DNA of 64,000 bases, taken from NCBI GenBank assembly GCA_025758045.1, contig CP107208.1:1302001-1366000 (forward strand), written 5' to 3'. The notes under the pieces were generated by a model. It worked only from the letters and a program-made list of their open reading frames with translations. It searched no databases and was not told where the DNA came from. Of this stretch, positions 52,462 to 60,248 are shown piece after piece. The translations under genes were made by a program, and so were the position numbers. Every line of letters starts with the position of its first letter. The first letter of the stretch is position 1. The stretch comes from Oscillospiraceae bacterium. GTDB taxonomy: Bacteria; Bacillota; Clostridia; Oscillospirales; Ruminococcaceae.

Positions 52462-53658
52462 ATGGCAGAAAACAAGACAAAGATCGACATTTTCTCCGGC
52501 TTTTTGGGTGCCGGTAAAACCACACTGATCAAAAAGCTGATCCAGGAAGCTTTCAAGGGTGAGAAGATCGTCCTGATCGAGAACGAGTTCGGCGAGATCG
52601 GCATCGACGGCGGCTTCATGCGTGAGGCTGGCATCCAGGTCAATGAGCTGAACTCCGGCTGCATCTGCTGCAGCCTGGTGGGAGACTTCCGCGAGGCCCT
52701 GAAGAAGGTTGTCGAGACCTACCATCCCGACCGCATCCTCATCGAGCCCTCCGGCGTTGGCAAGCTGTCTGATGTGACCCGCGCCGTTGAGGGCGTGGCC
52801 GAGACCCTGCCTGTCGTGCTGAACAGCTTTGTCACTGTGGCCGATGTGAACAAGGTCAAGATGTATATGAAGAACTTTGGCGAGTTCTATGATGACCAGG
52901 TCAGCCATGCCTCCTGCATTATCCTGAGCCGCACCGGCAACGCCAGCGAGGAGAAGATCGCCGCCGCTGTCGCCATGCTGGCCGAGAAGAACCCCACCGC
53001 TACCATCGTGACCACCGATTGGACCGCCCTGACCGGTGCCCAGATCGTTTCCGTCATGGACGGCAAGCGCGATCTGGTGGCTGAGCTGCTGGCCGAGGCC
53101 AAAGCTTCCAACGAGGCCCACGCCGATGAGGACGAGCACGAACACCACCATCATCACCACCATGACGAGGATGGCGACGAGCATGAGTGCTGCCACCATC
53201 ATCATGACGACGATGATGATGACGACGAGCACGAACACCATCATGAGCATGGCGAGCATTGCTGCCACCATGACCACGACGAACACGATCACGACCATGA
53301 CGACGATGATGACCATGATGAGCATCATCACGAGCATGGCGAGCATTGCTGCTGCGGCCATCATCACCATCATCATGACCACGACGCCGACGAGATCTTC
53401 ACCAGCTGGGGCAAAGAGACCGCCCACAAGTACAGCCGCGAGGATCTGGACAGCGCCCTGGAAAAGCTGGACAGTTGCGCTTACGGCATGATCCTGCGCG
53501 CCAAGGGCATCGTCGATGGCGGCGACACCTGGTATGAATTCGACATGGTTCCCGGCGAGCATGAGATCCGCGCCTGCGGCCCCGATGTCACCGGCAAGCT
53601 GTGCGTCATCGGCTCTGACCTGAAGGAGCACGAGATCGCCGCGTTGTTTCACGTCTGA
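52462..53658 (+). CDS. CobW/COG0523-family GTPase with a very long His/Asp-rich metal-binding segment
   Basis: The 398 residues have a G3E GTPase domain (Walker A SGFLGAGKTTL at about 12-22, ENEFGEIGIDGG, and the metal motif SGCICC with Cys67, Cys69, Cys70) and a C-terminal CobW domain (YGMILRAKGIV, WYEFDMVPGEHEI). Between them, at about residues 217-310, lies a stretch with dozens of His, Asp and Glu and the repeat EHGEHCC, able to hold many Zn, Ni or Co ions. COG0523 proteins deliver metals, often zinc in starvation. The gene is first of two with a partner below. Confidence 0.9.
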   Translation: MAENKTKIDIFSGFLGAGKTTLIKKLIQEAFKGEKIVLIENEFGEIGIDGGFMREAGIQVNELNSGCICCSLVGDFREALKKVVETYHPDRILIEPSGVGKLSDVTRAVEGVAETLPVVLNSFVTVADVNKVKMYMKNFGEFYDDQVSHASCIILSRTGNASEEKIAAAVAMLAEKNPTATIVTTDWTALTGAQIVSVMDGKRDLVAELLAEAKASNEAHADEDEHEHHHHHHHDEDGDEHECCHHHHDDDDDDDEHEHHHEHGEHCCHHDHDEHDHDHDDDDDHDEHHHEHGEHCCCGHHHHHHDHDADEIFTSWGKETAHKYSREDLDSALEKLDSCAYGMILRAKGIVDGGDTWYEFDMVPGEHEIRACGPDVTGKLCVIGSDLKEHEIAALFHV

Positions 53659-53737
53659 TATTCAAACGCAATTTATCTCCGTGCGGGCAGACCTGCTTTG
53701 ACCGCATGCTTCACGATTTACCGAAAGGATTTCCACC

Positions 53738-54715
53738 ATGGCAAAACAGATCCCGGTTTACCTGTTTGTTGGTCAGCTGGAAAGCGGCAAGACCAAGTTC
53801 ATCCAGGAAACGATGGAAGACCCCAACTTCGACTCCGGCGACAAGACACTGCTGCTTGTCTGCGAGGAGGGCGAGTTGGAATATGATCCCTCGCGCTTCG
53901 CTTTCGGCGGCGTGCATGTCGCCCAGATCGAGGACAAGAGCGAGCTGACCCCCGAAAACTTGACCGCGCTGGAGAAAAAGTCCGGCTGCGGCCGTGTCAT
54001 CATTGAGTACAACGGCATGTGGCTGGTGCAGGAACTGTACGACGCCATGCCGGATAACTGGCTGGTGTACCAGTGCCTGGCCACCGCCGACGGCACCACC
54101 ATCAAGACCTACGCCGGCGACAACGCCATGCGCGGCCTGCTGCTGGACAAGCTGCGCGGCAGCGAGCTGCTGGTGGTCAACCGTGCCGAGGCCGTGAACG
54201 ACGACGAGAGCCGTCAGCTCATCCACAAGCTGGTGCGCCAGGCCAGCCGCCGCTGCGATATCGCCTATGAGTTCAAGGATGGCAGCGTAGCCTACGATGA
54301 CATCCCCGATCCGCTGCCCTTCGACATCAATGCCCCGGTCATCGAGATCCCGGAGGAGTTCTTCGGCGTGTGGTACATGGATTGCATGGATGACCCGAAG
54401 AAATACGACGGCAAGACGGTGAAATACTTGGCCCAGGTCTGCCAGACCCCGCAGGCCGGCAAGGGTGCCTTTGTGCCCGGCCGCTTCGCCATGACCTGCT
54501 GCGTGCAGGACATCCAGTTCGTCGGCATGCCCTGCAAGTACGACGACTATAAGTCGCTGGAGCAGCGCAGCTGGATCACCATCACCGCTAAAATCAACGT
54601 GAAGTACCACCCCATCTACAAGGGCCAGACCCCTGATTCCACCGGCCCGGTGCTGACCGCCCTGTCTGTGGAGCCTGCCGAAAAGCCCGCCCAGGATGTG
54701 GTCATGTTCAGCTGA
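53738..54715 (+). CDS. G3E GTPase-like protein fused to a DUF1980/YcgQ-like C-terminal domain
   Basis: The 325 residues comprise an N-terminal nucleotide-binding region (VYLFVGQLESGKTKFIQET, residues about 7-25) similar to the CobW P-loop but with GQLESGKT and no CxCC motif, and a C-terminal domain (about 195-290) with KKYDGKTVKYLAQV, FVPGRFAMTCCVQDIQFVGMPC and WITITAKINVKY. The latter pattern resembles the DUF1980/TIGR03943 (YcgQ) part that partners the YcgR-type permease. It follows the His-rich GTPase by 79 bases and starts with GAAAGGA. A metal-handling pair is inferred. Confidence 0.7.
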   Translation: MAKQIPVYLFVGQLESGKTKFIQETMEDPNFDSGDKTLLLVCEEGELEYDPSRFAFGGVHVAQIEDKSELTPENLTALEKKSGCGRVIIEYNGMWLVQELYDAMPDNWLVYQCLATADGTTIKTYAGDNAMRGLLLDKLRGSELLVVNRAEAVNDDESRQLIHKLVRQASRRCDIAYEFKDGSVAYDDIPDPLPFDINAPVIEIPEEFFGVWYMDCMDDPKKYDGKTVKYLAQVCQTPQAGKGAFVPGRFAMTCCVQDIQFVGMPCKYDDYKSLEQRSWITITAKINVKYHPIYKGQTPDSTGPVLTALSVEPAEKPAQDVVMFS

Positions 54716-54740
54716 TTACCTTTACGTTATAATAAGTTTT

Positions 54741-54787
54741 ACCCCCCCCCTGTCTGCGCAGAAACGCGTCCGGCAGGGGGATTTTTG
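54741..54787 (+). terminator. intrinsic terminator after the GTPase pair
   Basis: CCCCCCCTG (54744 onward) pairs with CAGGGGG across a 20-base interior, followed by ATTTTTG. Confidence 0.75.
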
Positions 54788-54872
54788 TTGTATATAAAAT
54801 GTTGCGGGGCTGGTGTTTTGCGTCGAGTTATGCTGTGCTAACCTTGACGTGGCAACCTTGAGGAGGGTTCGT

Positions 54873-55145
54873 ATGAATGTACTGGTCAAAGAGGGCATTT
54901 TAGGCGCCATTTTGCTGATCGTGGGCGTGTTTGACCGCCTGTATATTGATTGGTACTGGGTGGGCCGCACCAAAGCGTGGATCATCCCCGGCACCGAGGA
55001 CCTGATGCCCTGCATGCCGCAAAGCGACAGAGGGGCCCGACGTGTAAGCTGGTGGCATGGCGCAATCGTGCCGGAGGGATTGCAGCCTTACGGTGTAGAC
55101 CGATTTACAACACAGACGGGACGATCCCTCAGTCAGCCTCGCTGA
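54873..55145 (+). CDS. small membrane protein, C-terminal end altered by repeat sequence
   Basis: It begins MNVLVKEGILGAILLIVGVF after GAGGAGG, one membrane helix, followed by DRLYIDWYWVGRTKAWIIPG and TEDLMPCMP, which I have seen as a conserved part of small Clostridia membrane proteins of unknown role. After codon 50 the frame runs into GC-rich sequence that ends in a GGCTCCC-family repeat (55126-55168), so the last 40 residues look like translated repeat. I take it to be a truncated or rearranged gene that may still make a membrane peptide. Confidence 0.5.
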   Translation: MNVLVKEGILGAILLIVGVFDRLYIDWYWVGRTKAWIIPGTEDLMPCMPQSDRGARRVSWWHGAIVPEGLQPYGVDRFTTQTGRSLSQPR

Positions 55146-55169
55146 CAGCTCCCTCACAGAGGGAGCCTT
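55126..55169. repeat. GGCTCCC-family MITE, right-end fragment
   Basis: CCCTCAGTCAGCCTCGCTGACAGCTCCCTCACAGAGGGAGCC matches the right ends of the copies at 61567 and 62390. The left end is not seen within 200 bases. Confidence 0.75.
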
Positions 55170-55211
55170 TTGCTCGTCACTGTCATAAATCATTCATAAT
55201 CTATACAATTC

Positions 55212-55250
55212 ATCCCCGGTGATAAAAAACTTATCACCGGGGATTTTTTG
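55212..55250 (+). terminator. intrinsic terminator upstream of the oleate hydratase gene
   Basis: ATCCCCGGTGATAA (55212-55225) and TTATCACCGGGGAT (55231-55244) pair perfectly around AAAAC, followed by TTTTT. It ends the preceding transcript. Confidence 0.9.
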
Positions 55251-55254
55251 CTGA

Positions 55255-55283
55255 TTGTAAGCAGGGCCCCCGCGGGCTATACT
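55255..55283 (+). promoter_or_regulatory. promoter of the oleate hydratase gene
   Basis: TTGTAA (55255-55260), 17 bp spacer, TATACT (55278-55283). It starts right after the upstream terminator. Confidence 0.65.
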
Positions 55284-55347
55284 ATAAGCATCCCAAGCAA
55301 CAACACCCCAAAAACAACGTAAGCATGAAACCTAAGGAGGTTTTTGT

Positions 55348-57123
55348 ATGTATTATTCCAGCGGTAATTATGAAGCTTTTGCTATCCCCAAAAAGCCCGA
55401 AGGCGTCGACGCCAAGTCCGCCTATCTGATTGGCAGCGGCCTGGCTGCACTGTCTGCCGCCTGCTTCCTGGTGCGTGACGGCCAGATGAAGGGTGAGCAT
55501 GTCCACATTCTGGAAAAAGACCCCATCCCCGGCGGCGCCTGCGATGGCTATAAGTATCAGGACATCGGCTACGTCATGCGCGGCGGCCGTGAAATGGACA
55601 ACCATTTTGAGTGCATGTGGGACCTGTTCCGCTCCATCCCCTCCATCGAGGACGAGAACTACACCGTGCTGGACGAGTACTACTGGCTGAACAAGGCCGA
55701 CCCCAACTACAGCCTCTGCCGTGCCACCGTCAACCGCGGCCAGGATGCCCACACCGACGGCAAATTCGGCCTGTCTGACAAGGGCGCTATGGAGATCCTG
55801 CAGCTGTTCATGACCCCGGATGAGAAGCTGTACGATAAAAAGATCACCGACTTCTTCGACGATGAGGTGCTGAACACTAATTTCTGGATGTACTGGCGCA
55901 CGATGTTCGCTTTTGAGAACTGGCACAGCGCCCTGGAGATGAAGCGCTACCTGCAGCGTTATATCCACCATATCGGCGGTCTGCCTGATTTCACAGCCCT
56001 GCGCTTTACCCGCTACAACCAGTACGAGTCGATGATCCTGCCCATGGTCAAGTACCTGGAAAGCTTCGGCGTGCAGTTCCACTACAACACCAAGGTTGTC
56101 AACGTGGCCTTTGACTGCGCCGGCGGCAAAAAGCAGGCTACCCGCATCGACATCCTGCGCGATGGCCTGGAGGATTGCATCGACCTGACCGAGAATGACC
56201 TGGTCTTTATCACCAACGGCGGCTGTGTTGAAAATTCCACCATCGGCAGCCAGAACACCGCCGCCCCCTATCGCCCCGAAATCAAGGAGGGCGGCGGCTG
56301 GGACCTGTGGCGCAAGATCGCAGCCCAGGACCCCAGCTTCGGCCATCCGGATAAGTTCTGCTATGACCCCGAACTCTCCAACTGGATGAGCGCCACCATC
56401 ACCACCCTGGACCAGAAGATCGTGCCCTATATCAAAAAGATCTGCAAGCGCGATCCGTTCAGCGGCAAGGTGGTTACCGGCGGCATTGTTACCGTCAAGG
56501 ATTCCAGCTGGCTGCTCAGCTGGACGCTGAACCGCCAGCAGCAGTTCCGCGACCAGCCCAAGGACCAGCTTTGCGTCTGGGTCTACGGCTTGTTCAGCGA
56601 TAAGCCGGGCGACTTCGTTAAGAAGCCGATGCGGGAATGCACCGGCAAGGAGATCTGCATGGAGTGGCTGTACCACATCGGTGTGCCCGCCGACCAGATC
56701 GAGGAGCTGGCGGCCAACAGCGCCAACACCGTGCCCTGCATGATGCCGTATATTGATGCCTTCTTTATGCCGCGTGCTGCGGGCGACCGCCCCGATGTCG
56801 TGCCCGAGGGCGCTGTGAACTTCGCCTTCCTGGGCCAGTTCGCAGAGACCGAGCGCGACACCATCTTTACCACGGAGTATTCCATCCGCACCGGTATGGA
56901 GGCTGTTTACACCCTGCTGAACGTCGACCGCGGCGTGCCCGAGGTCTGGGGCAGCGTGTATGACATCCGCTGCCTGCTGGATGCCACCGTGAAACTGCGC
57001 GACGGCAAAAAGATCACCGACATGGAGATGCCGCTGGTAGGCAAGCTGGCCCTGAAAGAGGCCCTGAAAAAGATTGAAGGCACCGAGGTGGAGAAGCTGC
57101 TGAAGGAGTATAATGTGATTTAA
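55348..57123 (+). CDS. ohyA: oleate hydratase (myosin-cross-reactive antigen family)
   Basis: OhyA adds water to the cis-9 double bond of oleic and related fatty acids, giving 10-hydroxy fatty acids. It is a FAD-dependent, peripheral membrane enzyme. The 591 residues show the FAD motif YLIGSGLAALSAACFL (about 26-41), RGGREMDNHFECMWDL with the catalytic Glu region (about 78-93), RFTRYNQYESMILP, TITTLDQKI, and an intact C-terminus. AAGGAGG precedes ATG. It is a single-gene unit with its own promoter and terminator. The likely role is detoxifying host dietary unsaturated fatty acids. Confidence 0.95.
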   Translation: MYYSSGNYEAFAIPKKPEGVDAKSAYLIGSGLAALSAACFLVRDGQMKGEHVHILEKDPIPGGACDGYKYQDIGYVMRGGREMDNHFECMWDLFRSIPSIEDENYTVLDEYYWLNKADPNYSLCRATVNRGQDAHTDGKFGLSDKGAMEILQLFMTPDEKLYDKKITDFFDDEVLNTNFWMYWRTMFAFENWHSALEMKRYLQRYIHHIGGLPDFTALRFTRYNQYESMILPMVKYLESFGVQFHYNTKVVNVAFDCAGGKKQATRIDILRDGLEDCIDLTENDLVFITNGGCVENSTIGSQNTAAPYRPEIKEGGGWDLWRKIAAQDPSFGHPDKFCYDPELSNWMSATITTLDQKIVPYIKKICKRDPFSGKVVTGGIVTVKDSSWLLSWTLNRQQQFRDQPKDQLCVWVYGLFSDKPGDFVKKPMRECTGKEICMEWLYHIGVPADQIEELAANSANTVPCMMPYIDAFFMPRAAGDRPDVVPEGAVNFAFLGQFAETERDTIFTTEYSIRTGMEAVYTLLNVDRGVPEVWGSVYDIRCLLDATVKLRDGKKITDMEMPLVGKLALKEALKKIEGTEVEKLLKEYNVI

Positions 57124-57139
57124 GCCCCTTATAAAAGGG

Positions 57140-57175
57140 AACAAGGCCCTGCCGAAAGGCAGGGCCTTGTTGTTT
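57140..57175. terminator. bidirectional terminator between ohyA and the RidA gene
   Basis: AACAAGGCCCTGCC (57140-57153), loop GAAA, GGCAGGGCCTTGTT (57158-57171): perfect 14 bp arms, T-rich tail. Confidence 0.9.
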
Positions 57176-57181
57176 GTGATG

Positions 57182-57553
57182 TTAACCGCGTGCGGCGATG
57201 CACTCGATCTCCACCAGCGCACCCTTGGGCAGGGCGGCGATCTGCACGCAGCTGCGGGCGGGATACTCGTGGAAATACTGGGCATAGATCTCGTTCACGG
57301 TGCCAAAGTCGCCCAGGTCCTGCACAAAGACCGTGGTTTTGACAACATTGTCCAGGGTCAGACCGGCTTCGGCCAGCACGGCCTGCAGGTTCTTCAGGGA
57401 CTGGTGGGCCTGTGCCACTACGCCCTCAGCCAGAGCGCCGGTGGCGGGGTCAATACCCAGCTGGCCGCTGCAGTAAACGGTGCTGCCGGTGTCCACGGCC
57501 TGCACATAGGGACCAAGCGCGGCGGGTGCCTTATCAGATACAATACGCTTCAT
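57182..57553 (-). CDS. ridA: RidA family protein (enamine/imine deaminase)
   Basis: RidA proteins hydrolyse reactive imines and enamines such as 2-aminoacrylate made by pyridoxal-phosphate enzymes. The 123 residues have the family start MKRIVSDKAPAALGPYVQAV, SGQLGIDPATG, VVKTTVFVQDLGDF, and ARSCVQIAALPKGALVEIECIA, in which the active-site Arg (first residue of this motif) and Glu are present. The start is ATG 57553 with AGAGGGAG upstream. It forms a trimer in the cytoplasm. Confidence 0.92.
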   Translation of the reverse strand: MKRIVSDKAPAALGPYVQAVDTGSTVYCSGQLGIDPATGALAEGVVAQAHQSLKNLQAVLAEAGLTLDNVVKTTVFVQDLGDFGTVNEIYAQYFHEYPARSCVQIAALPKGALVEIECIAARG

Positions 57554-57625
57554 ACAAAACAACTCCCTCTTATAATATGAAGATGGCCCTATTGTACGCG
57601 CGTTTGGGTGAAAAGTAAAGCCTCT

Positions 57626-58612
57626 TTATTGCTTTTTTCGCCGGGCGGCTTTCATCACCACCATCACGGCGGCAAACACGACACCGGCGATGGCCCAGAT
57701 GAACCAGCTGTACTGCGGCTGGCCGTTGCCGTAGGGGCCGAAGGTGTAAAACAGGAAAATGGCTACCACCACCAGCCAGTAGGCGGCAGCAACCGCGCCG
57801 ATGACCCCCTTGCGGGCCTTGGCGTCGCGGGTGAAGTCACCTTCCTCCAGCAGTTGGTCCATGGCATCGTGTACGGTGCCTGCCCATACAAACGCATACA
57901 CACCGCAGGCCACCAGCACCATGAGCAGGCAGACGGAGAGCGCGGCTAAAAGGTCGGCATTGCACATCATAGCGGCAAACAGCGGCACGGCGGCCAGTAT
58001 GCACAGCACGGTGCCTATGGTGTTGGCGCGGTTGTAATGGGCGGCAAAGGCATCACGCCGCTCCCGCACCAAGCCGGTTACGCCATACTCAGTGTCGATG
58101 GGCTCTTTTTCGAGAAATTCATACGGCTTTACCGCCGCGCCGCACTGCATAAACAGCACCACCGCCACGGCTACCAGCGCCAGCAGAATGCACAGCCCCA
58201 GCCCGGCGGCAAAATTCTCGCTGATGCCAAGCAGGTTATACTCGCTCAAAGCGCACAGCGCCAGCAGTGAAACCGGGCTGAGCACGCACAATGCCGTGGC
58301 CAGCGCCATTCTGGGCGCATTGGCGCGGGCTTTTTTCAGATAATCCCCTGCCTGTGTTAGCGTGACCCGGTGCAGGGCAGGGGTGTCATCCTCGGTGGTA
58401 TATTCCGGCTCGCCCTGTTCCTCTTTTAATAAGTAGTCGGTGGTCACACCGAACAGACGGGCTAACTGCAAAATTTTGTCGATGTCGGGTACCGATTGGG
58501 CACCCTCCCACTTGGAGACCGATTGCCGGGTCACGCCCAGCTTTTCAGCCAATTCCTCCTGGGACCAGCCCGCTTTCTTGCGTAAGGTAATGAGTTTGTC
58601 AGCAAAGATCAT
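57626..58612 (-). CDS. XRE-family regulator fused to a membrane domain
   Basis: The 328 residues start with an XRE helix-turn-helix (LITLRKKAGWSQEELAEKLGVTRQSVSKWEGAQSVPDIDKILQLARLFGVTTDYLL), then about five hydrophobic segments in pairs (ATALCVLSPVSLLALCAL, LGLCILLALVAVAVVLF, TVLCILAAVPLFAAMM, LLMVLVACGVYAFVW, YWLVVVAIFLFYTF and VVFAAVMVV). Such membrane-tethered regulators are common in Clostridia and may sense membrane state. AGAGGAGG precedes ATG 58612. The target is unknown. Confidence 0.88.
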   Translation of the reverse strand: MIFADKLITLRKKAGWSQEELAEKLGVTRQSVSKWEGAQSVPDIDKILQLARLFGVTTDYLLKEEQGEPEYTTEDDTPALHRVTLTQAGDYLKKARANAPRMALATALCVLSPVSLLALCALSEYNLLGISENFAAGLGLCILLALVAVAVVLFMQCGAAVKPYEFLEKEPIDTEYGVTGLVRERRDAFAAHYNRANTIGTVLCILAAVPLFAAMMCNADLLAALSVCLLMVLVACGVYAFVWAGTVHDAMDQLLEEGDFTRDAKARKGVIGAVAAAYWLVVVAIFLFYTFGPYGNGQPQYSWFIWAIAGVVFAAVMVVMKAARRKKQ

Positions 58613-58742
58613 GGGGAAAACCTCCTCTTGGTTGTTCGTGGTTGTTTTACTGTCTGCACTCTACCATTTTTCCCGGTTGCGGGGCAAGAAAGTGGAACTG
58701 GAAGTTTGTCAACGGGTAGTTGCAACTGCGATGTATCGTAAA

Positions 58743-59924
58743 TTATTTTCTGCGCGGCAGCGTCAGGGCCGAAAGCAGCACCAACCCGCCCAAAGCGCAA
58801 AGTCCCGCCCCGGCCAGGCCGGTCACATCGGCGATCAGCCCGATCAGCGGGCTGGCGGGGATCATCAGCACGCTGTAAGCCATGTTGTCAACGCTGATCA
58901 GCGTGGCCCGGCGGTCGCTGGGGATGGCATCATTGAACCGCTGCATCGCGTGCAGGAACCACACGCTCAACGATGCCTGCACCAGCATCGGCCCCACCAG
59001 GCAACCCCAGGCAGGCCCGGCCCCGGCCAACAGCACACCACCGCCGCAGACCAGGGCACACAGTCGGTACAGCGGGCGCAATTTCCCGGGATGCAGCCGC
59101 CGTGCCAGCGCTGTGCATACCATGGCGGCAGCCGAGGCCAGCAGGGGAGAGACGAACAGCCAGGAGGCATCCCACCCCAGCGTGACCAGCCGCTGCTGTA
59201 CAAACATCGTGGTCAGGTAGCTGGGCAGCGAGATGATGGCATCCGCAGTGATCAGCCGCACCGCCAGCGGCGTAGTGCGCAGCACGGCCGCACTATCTGT
59301 GATATGGACGCGCAGCCGGGCGGCTATATCCGCAAAGGGATTCTGCTGCCGCGCAGCTTGGGCCTCGGTCACCAGAGGCTCCTGCAAAGTCAGCGCCGCC
59401 AGCAGCGAGCAAAAGCAGATCGCTGCATTGGCCAGGTAAAACCTGGCAAATTGCAGCACGTCGGAGAGTAAACTTGCCAGCGACCCCAGCGCTGTGGCCA
59501 GCTTTTGCAAAACCGAGATTTTTGCGTCAGCCTGCAAATATTCGTTTTCCCGCCCGGCAGTTTTCAGGCTGTCATAGGTCAGGGCCTCCAGCGTGCCGGA
59601 GATCATCGTGCAGGCCAGCGCTTTCAGTGCCATGGCGGCGCATACAGCGGCCAGATTGGGAGAAAACGCCATCGTTACATCGGAGAAAATTTCAAACACA
59701 GCGCTGACGGCCAGATTCAGCCGCCGCCCCAGCAGGTCAGCGGCCACGCCGCTGGGTACCTCGCACAGCAGACTGGTGAGGTGGAAAACAGCTTCGGCCA
59801 GACCGATCTGCGCCAGCGTAAAGCCCCGGGCGGCCAGCAGCGCCACCCAGACGGCATCGGTCAGCCGCAGGCAGGAGGTAAACGAGTACACGCGCACCGC
59901 GCGCAATTGCTTTGGTAAATTCAT
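58743..59924 (-). CDS. MFS transporter
   Basis: The 393-residue transporter of the major facilitator superfamily has about 12 helices. It starts MNLPKQLRAVRVYSFTSCLRLTD, with LAEAVFHLTSLLCEVPSGVAADLLGRR carrying the MFS motif-A-like GVAADLLGRR loop between helices 2 and 3. The second half has ISVDNMAYSVLMIPASPLIGLIADVTGLAG. The start is ATG 59924 after AAAGGG; a longer frame from 59948 has a weaker site. The substrate is unknown, and no regulator is adjacent. Confidence 0.88.
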   Translation of the reverse strand: MNLPKQLRAVRVYSFTSCLRLTDAVWVALLAARGFTLAQIGLAEAVFHLTSLLCEVPSGVAADLLGRRLNLAVSAVFEIFSDVTMAFSPNLAAVCAAMALKALACTMISGTLEALTYDSLKTAGRENEYLQADAKISVLQKLATALGSLASLLSDVLQFARFYLANAAICFCSLLAALTLQEPLVTEAQAARQQNPFADIAARLRVHITDSAAVLRTTPLAVRLITADAIISLPSYLTTMFVQQRLVTLGWDASWLFVSPLLASAAAMVCTALARRLHPGKLRPLYRLCALVCGGGVLLAGAGPAWGCLVGPMLVQASLSVWFLHAMQRFNDAIPSDRRATLISVDNMAYSVLMIPASPLIGLIADVTGLAGAGLCALGGLVLLSALTLPRRK

Positions 59925-60248
59925 CGGGAACACCCTTTCTTTAGACATACAAGAAATAGGTGCCCAAAAATAAACGACCCCACAGCAAAGCTGCAGGGTC
60001 GATAGTGTTACACTTCAACCTTGCTTTGCCGGGTCAGTTTTAAAAATGGGCACACTTCTAGCTCTGATTGCTTAAGGGTTTCCTTTTTTCTGGAAAAGAA
60101 CACCAAAGCGCCAGCGCATGGGTGTGCCCTCCTTCCCGGTAAAATATAGGGTAACTATACCACGCCTGGTGTGCTTCGTCAAGTACTGCTTGACGCATCC
60201 GCCCTTTCGTGGTAAAGTAGGAATAATTTACGAATCACAGGTGAAAAT
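59925..60248. other. gene-free stretch between the MFS gene and ktrB
   Basis: No coding gene. A hairpin with CGACCC (59975-59980) and GGGTCG (59996-60001), also CAGC/GCTG inside, has a T-rich tail on the minus strand, so it could be a terminator in the leader of the MFS gene. GGTTTCCTTTTTTCTGGAAAAGAAC (about 60078-60102) resembles the GTTCCTT family of palindromes. The ktrB promoter is at the right end. Confidence 0.6.
60190..60218 (+). promoter_or_regulatory. promoter of the ktrB-ktrA unit
   Basis: TTGACG (60190-60195), 17 bp spacer, TAAAGT (60213-60218), 31 bases before the GTG start. The short leader leaves no room for a c-di-AMP riboswitch. Confidence 0.6.

Noticed and set aside
53110..53395. 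Short direct repeats in the His/Asp-rich segment, considered as a CRISPR-like array
   Set aside because: There are no constant spacers; the repeats are codon-level low complexity within an intact protein.
53036..53491. Thr/Met/Ile-rich frame inside the His-rich GTPase gene
   Set aside because: It is the repeat-rich His/Asp codons read in another frame.
60190..60248. Possible c-di-AMP riboswitch before ktrB
   Set aside because: The leader after the promoter is only about 30 bases and lacks the aptamer.
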